Shown here in pieces: positions 61,338 through 64,000 of a DNA stretch of 64,000 nucleotides (within the stretch, counting starts at the first letter, position 1; each line of letters begins with the position of its first letter). Made by a program: the position numbers and the translations under genes. The stretch lies in contig NZ_WIPK01000004.1 of NCBI RefSeq assembly GCF_012922555.1, positions 146,349-210,348 on the forward strand, written 5' to 3'. The DNA comes from Paraclostridium dentum. GTDB lineage: Bacteria > Bacillota > Clostridia > Peptostreptococcales > Peptostreptococcaceae. The notes beneath the pieces are model-generated. The model was not told the DNA's origin. It saw nothing but the letters and a program-made list of their open reading frames with translations, and searched no databases.

Positions 61338-63512
61338 TTACTCGCTTATAATTGCATTTGCATCAATTATCAAGCTAATAGATCCATCTTCTAATATAGA
61401 ACATCCAGACATATATGATTGAATTTTTTCAAATTGTGTTAATAATTCTGGTATAGGTTTTATTACCACTTGTTGCTGCCCAATAATTCCATCAACAATG
61501 ATACAAACATTACCTATTTCAGATTCAACTAAAATCATAATTCCATTGTCATTTTTTTGAGTATCTATTCCTAATATGTTTGATAGTCTTCTAATCTCAT
61601 AGCAGTTTCCTCTTATTATACTGTGTTCTTCTCCATTTGGATTTTTAACTATCTCATAAGCACCTTGTCTAAATACTTCTTTTATGTTAAGTGATGGTAT
61701 TATATATATTTCATTACCTACTCTAACTTTCATTCCATCAACAATTGCTAAAGTTAAAGGAATTCTAATTACTATATTAGTACCTTGTCCTTTTTCACTA
61801 TCAATAGCTATCGAACCTCTTAGTTGTCTTATGTTAGTATATACAACATCCATTCCAACTCCTCTACCAGAGTACTCACTTACAGCTTCCTTTGTAGAGA
61901 ATCCAGGTGCTAGTATAAAGTTATAAGCTTCTTTGTCACTTATTTCATCTATACTTTTACTTGTAATTCCTTTTTCTATAGCCTTTTTAACAATTGCTTC
62001 TTTATTTAATCCTCTACCGTCATCTTTTATTATTATAACTACATCTCCGCCAGTGTTTTTAGCTTCTAATAGTATAGTTGCTTTCTCTGGTTTTGAAGTT
62101 TGTTGACGTTCCTCTGGAGTTTCTATTCCATGGTCCATACTATTTCTAATCATGTGCATTAATGGGTCAGATATGTTCTCAAGAATATTTTTATCAACTT
62201 CAGTTTGATCTCCCACTAATTTTAACTCTACTGATTTACCAGTTTTTCTGCTCATATCTCTTACAACTCTTTGCATTTTTGTAAAAGTTGAAGATATAGG
62301 AACCATTCTCATAGACATTACTACATCTTGTAATTCAGTTGTTAACTGATGTAATCTTCTAGCTTGCTTTTCAAAATTATCACGATTGAAATTCTCTAGC
62401 TGAGATTGTTTTTCTACCATAGATTCTGTTGTTACAATCTCTCCTACTAAGTTCATCAGCATATCAATTTTACTTATATTCACACTTAAGTAGTTATTCT
62501 TACTATGTGTGTGATGTTGATTTTCCTCTTGTTTTGAATCCTTTTTTGTTGCCTTATTTTCATCATTTGCTTTTTCATTTTTTTCTTCTTTATTAGCTTT
62601 ACTTTCTTCTTCAATATGTTGAATATCTTCTTCAACAACTATCGCTTCCTTTATTTCCTCTATTTTAGCTTCAGGAACAATAGTTTCTTCTTCTACTGTT
62701 GCAGCTATTTCTTCTTCAATTTTTTCTTTATTTGAAGAACTTATATTAAATACACTTTCTAATTCAGTTGCATCTGTAACTTCTTGTATTTCTAAACTTT
62801 CTAAGAACATAGTTTCTTTTATGCATTGTTCTATTGACTCTTTTTCTTCTTGTGTACTTAAATATATTCTAAATCCATCATTTATTATTTCATTATCACA
62901 TTCAACTTCTAAGTTTTCGGGAATTGTTTTTATAAATGAACACTTACTTTCTATCATAGCAAGTACTCCTAGAGCTCTAATTCCCTCCATCCCGCAGCCA
63001 TTTTCAAATGAAACTTTAGCATAAAATTGTTTTTCTCCATCCTTAGGCATTTTTATCTCAATTTTTTCTTCTAACTCACTGCTTTGTTCTATATCTTTTT
63101 CTTCGCTTTCAGACTCTTCTTTTAATAACCCTCCTACTCTTTCAAGTAGTTCATCTATACTGGCTTCTGGAAGCAATCCATCCTGAACATTTAATATTTC
63201 TTCCTTTAAAAAATCTATACTTACTAAAACTACATCAACTAGTTCTTCCCACTTATTGTTAGAAAGTTCTCTTCCATTTCGTATTTCATCAAAAACATCT
63301 TCTATGCTATGTGTAAGCTTAGTTAAACTATCATATCCCATCATAGCTGAAGACCCTTTAATAGTATGCATTGCACGGAAAATTTCTTCAATTTCTTCTT
63401 TTCCTAATTTTCCTGTATCAGATTGCCCAACAAGTAGAATTTCTTCTAATTGTTCTAGTAATTGCATATTTTCATGAACATAAAATTCATTTAAAGAATC
63501 CATTCCGCTCAT
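61338..63512 (-). CDS. cheA: Chemotaxis histidine kinase CheA
   Basis: A 724-residue CheA. Domains: P1 Hpt with His49 in AMHTIKGSS; P2-like region (about 155-265); a long Glu/Lys-rich linker (about 265-345); P3 dimerisation (ISKIDMLMNLVGEIV); P4 kinase with MIRNSMDHGIETPEER and GVGMDVV; P5 CheW-like domain to the end. It phosphorylates CheY and CheB. The low-complexity linker is unusually long. AAGGAGACAGAGT precedes the ATG. Confidence 0.95.
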   Translation of the reverse strand: MSGMDSLNEFYVHENMQLLEQLEEILLVGQSDTGKLGKEEIEEIFRAMHTIKGSSAMMGYDSLTKLTHSIEDVFDEIRNGRELSNNKWEELVDVVLVSIDFLKEEILNVQDGLLPEASIDELLERVGGLLKEESESEEKDIEQSSELEEKIEIKMPKDGEKQFYAKVSFENGCGMEGIRALGVLAMIESKCSFIKTIPENLEVECDNEIINDGFRIYLSTQEEKESIEQCIKETMFLESLEIQEVTDATELESVFNISSSNKEKIEEEIAATVEEETIVPEAKIEEIKEAIVVEEDIQHIEEESKANKEEKNEKANDENKATKKDSKQEENQHHTHSKNNYLSVNISKIDMLMNLVGEIVTTESMVEKQSQLENFNRDNFEKQARRLHQLTTELQDVVMSMRMVPISSTFTKMQRVVRDMSRKTGKSVELKLVGDQTEVDKNILENISDPLMHMIRNSMDHGIETPEERQQTSKPEKATILLEAKNTGGDVVIIIKDDGRGLNKEAIVKKAIEKGITSKSIDEISDKEAYNFILAPGFSTKEAVSEYSGRGVGMDVVYTNIRQLRGSIAIDSEKGQGTNIVIRIPLTLAIVDGMKVRVGNEIYIIPSLNIKEVFRQGAYEIVKNPNGEEHSIIRGNCYEIRRLSNILGIDTQKNDNGIMILVESEIGNVCIIVDGIIGQQQVVIKPIPELLTQFEKIQSYMSGCSILEDGSISLIIDANAIISE

Positions 63513-63547
63513 ACTCTGTCTCCTTTATTAATTAAACTTTTAAATTT

Positions 63548-64000
63548 TTAATCATTCGTAGCAAAATAATTTACTTCGTTTTTATTAAAATCTATATTTT
63601 TATTTGAATCTCTTAAAACAAACTTATCTATAAGTGATTTTAGCATTTGAGCTTGTCCACTTAATTCTTCACTTGCTGCTGCACTTTCTTCTGATGTTGC
63701 TGAATTTGTTTGTACAACTTCAGAAATTTGATCTACACCTACTGTAACTTGAGCAATTGAATTGGCCTCATCTTCAGATGCTTTTGCTATATCATTAACT
63801 AGTGCAGTAGTTTTGCTTGTTGTATTTATTATTTTTTGAAGCGACTGAGCTGTGTTATCTACAATTTTTGTTCCATTTCCTACTGCTTCTATTGAATTTT
63901 CAATTAATGTAGATGTATTCTTCGCTGCTTCTGCTGATTTTGCTGCTAGATTTCTTACTTCATCTGCAACTACTGCAAATCCTTTACCAGCTTCTCCTGC
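63548..64000 (-). CDS. Methyl-accepting chemotaxis protein, C-terminal part (cut by window edge)
   Basis: The minus strand from 64000 to the stop at 63548-63550 encodes the signalling end of an MCP: GEAGKGFAVVADEVRNLAAK is followed by the Gln/Glu-rich adaptation helix (TSEESAAASEELSGQAQ) and a short tail ending in YFATND. The hairpin tip lies at the window edge. No CheR/CheB-binding pentapeptide (NWETF type) is present. It lies directly upstream of cheA and is likely the first gene of the operon in view. Sensor domain unseen. Confidence 0.9.
   Translation of the reverse strand, partial: AGEAGKGFAVVADEVRNLAAKSAEAAKNTSTLIENSIEAVGNGTKIVDNTAQSLQKIINTTSKTTALVNDIAKASEDEANSIAQVTVGVDQISEVVQTNSATSEESAAASEELSGQAQMLKSLIDKFVLRDSNKNIDFNKNEVNYFATND

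Noticed and set aside
1-64000. Mobile elements, phage, CRISPR, rRNA or tRNA
   Set aside because: No transposase, integrase, direct repeat array or RNA gene signature was seen; base composition is uniform and operons are intact.

Overview
The window is about 64 kb of very AT-rich DNA. Genes have strong GGAGG-type ribosome sites, frequent TTG and GTG starts, ATA-rich isoleucine codon use and U-tract hairpin terminators. Content points to an anaerobic, motile, spore-forming member of the Clostridia, most like the Peptostreptococcaceae: SpoVAF, reverse rubrerythrin with PerR, a thioredoxin reductase lacking the NADPH motif, citrate fermentation with a sodium-pumping oxaloacetate decarboxylase, and a chemotaxis operon with CheC, CheD and a FliM/FliN pair. 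The species is not determined. I see no rRNA, tRNA, CRISPR, transposase or phage gene.

Layout. 1-6.2 kb: start of a KamA-type aminomutase (cut by the window edge), small metabolic genes, an acetate-uptake-type channel and spoVAF. 6.3-18.9 kb: housekeeping and oxygen/iron genes: typA, RNase J, reverse rubrerythrin plus perR, two DegV proteins, a DtxR-type regulator divergent from feoA-feoB, a CPBP protease and trxA-trxB. 19-22.4 kb: a two-component system, then a bioY-DUF1284-hypothetical operon. 22.5-36.5 kb: the citrate block. It holds oadA-oadG-biotin carrier-oadB, a GntR regulator, citXG, citC, two small membrane proteins, a 2-hydroxycarboxylate transporter, citF-citE-citD, a second transporter and a second GntR regulator. 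Citrate is imported and split to acetate and oxaloacetate, and oxaloacetate is decarboxylated while pumping sodium; BioY would supply the biotin the pump needs. Repeated TTGTATACAA-type palindromes, spaced about 20 bp, sit at the citD promoter and at the second transporter.

36.5-42.5 kb: signal peptidase I, a YjjI glycyl-radical enzyme with its YjjW activase, a YfcC-family transporter and DedA. 42.5-49 kb: two overlapping dynamin-like GTPases, a group-2 sigma-70 factor, an HsdR-N-like protein with a Cys/His-rich tail and a secreted CAP-domain protein behind a structured leader. 49-56 kb: an antimicrobial-peptide-type ABC exporter with its own two-component system, and a secreted DUF1002 protein. 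56-64 kb: chemotaxis operon read leftward as mcp (cut)-cheA-cheB-cheC-cheD-cheW-cheR-cheY-fliM-fliN.

Most interesting items: the citrate regulatory architecture and its accessory membrane proteins, the asymmetric dynamin pair, the FliM without a CheY-docking N-terminus, the probable ferredoxin-dependent thioredoxin reductase, the metal-rich tail on a decayed nuclease fold, and candidate regulatory RNAs near 47.1-47.2 kb and 48.1 kb.
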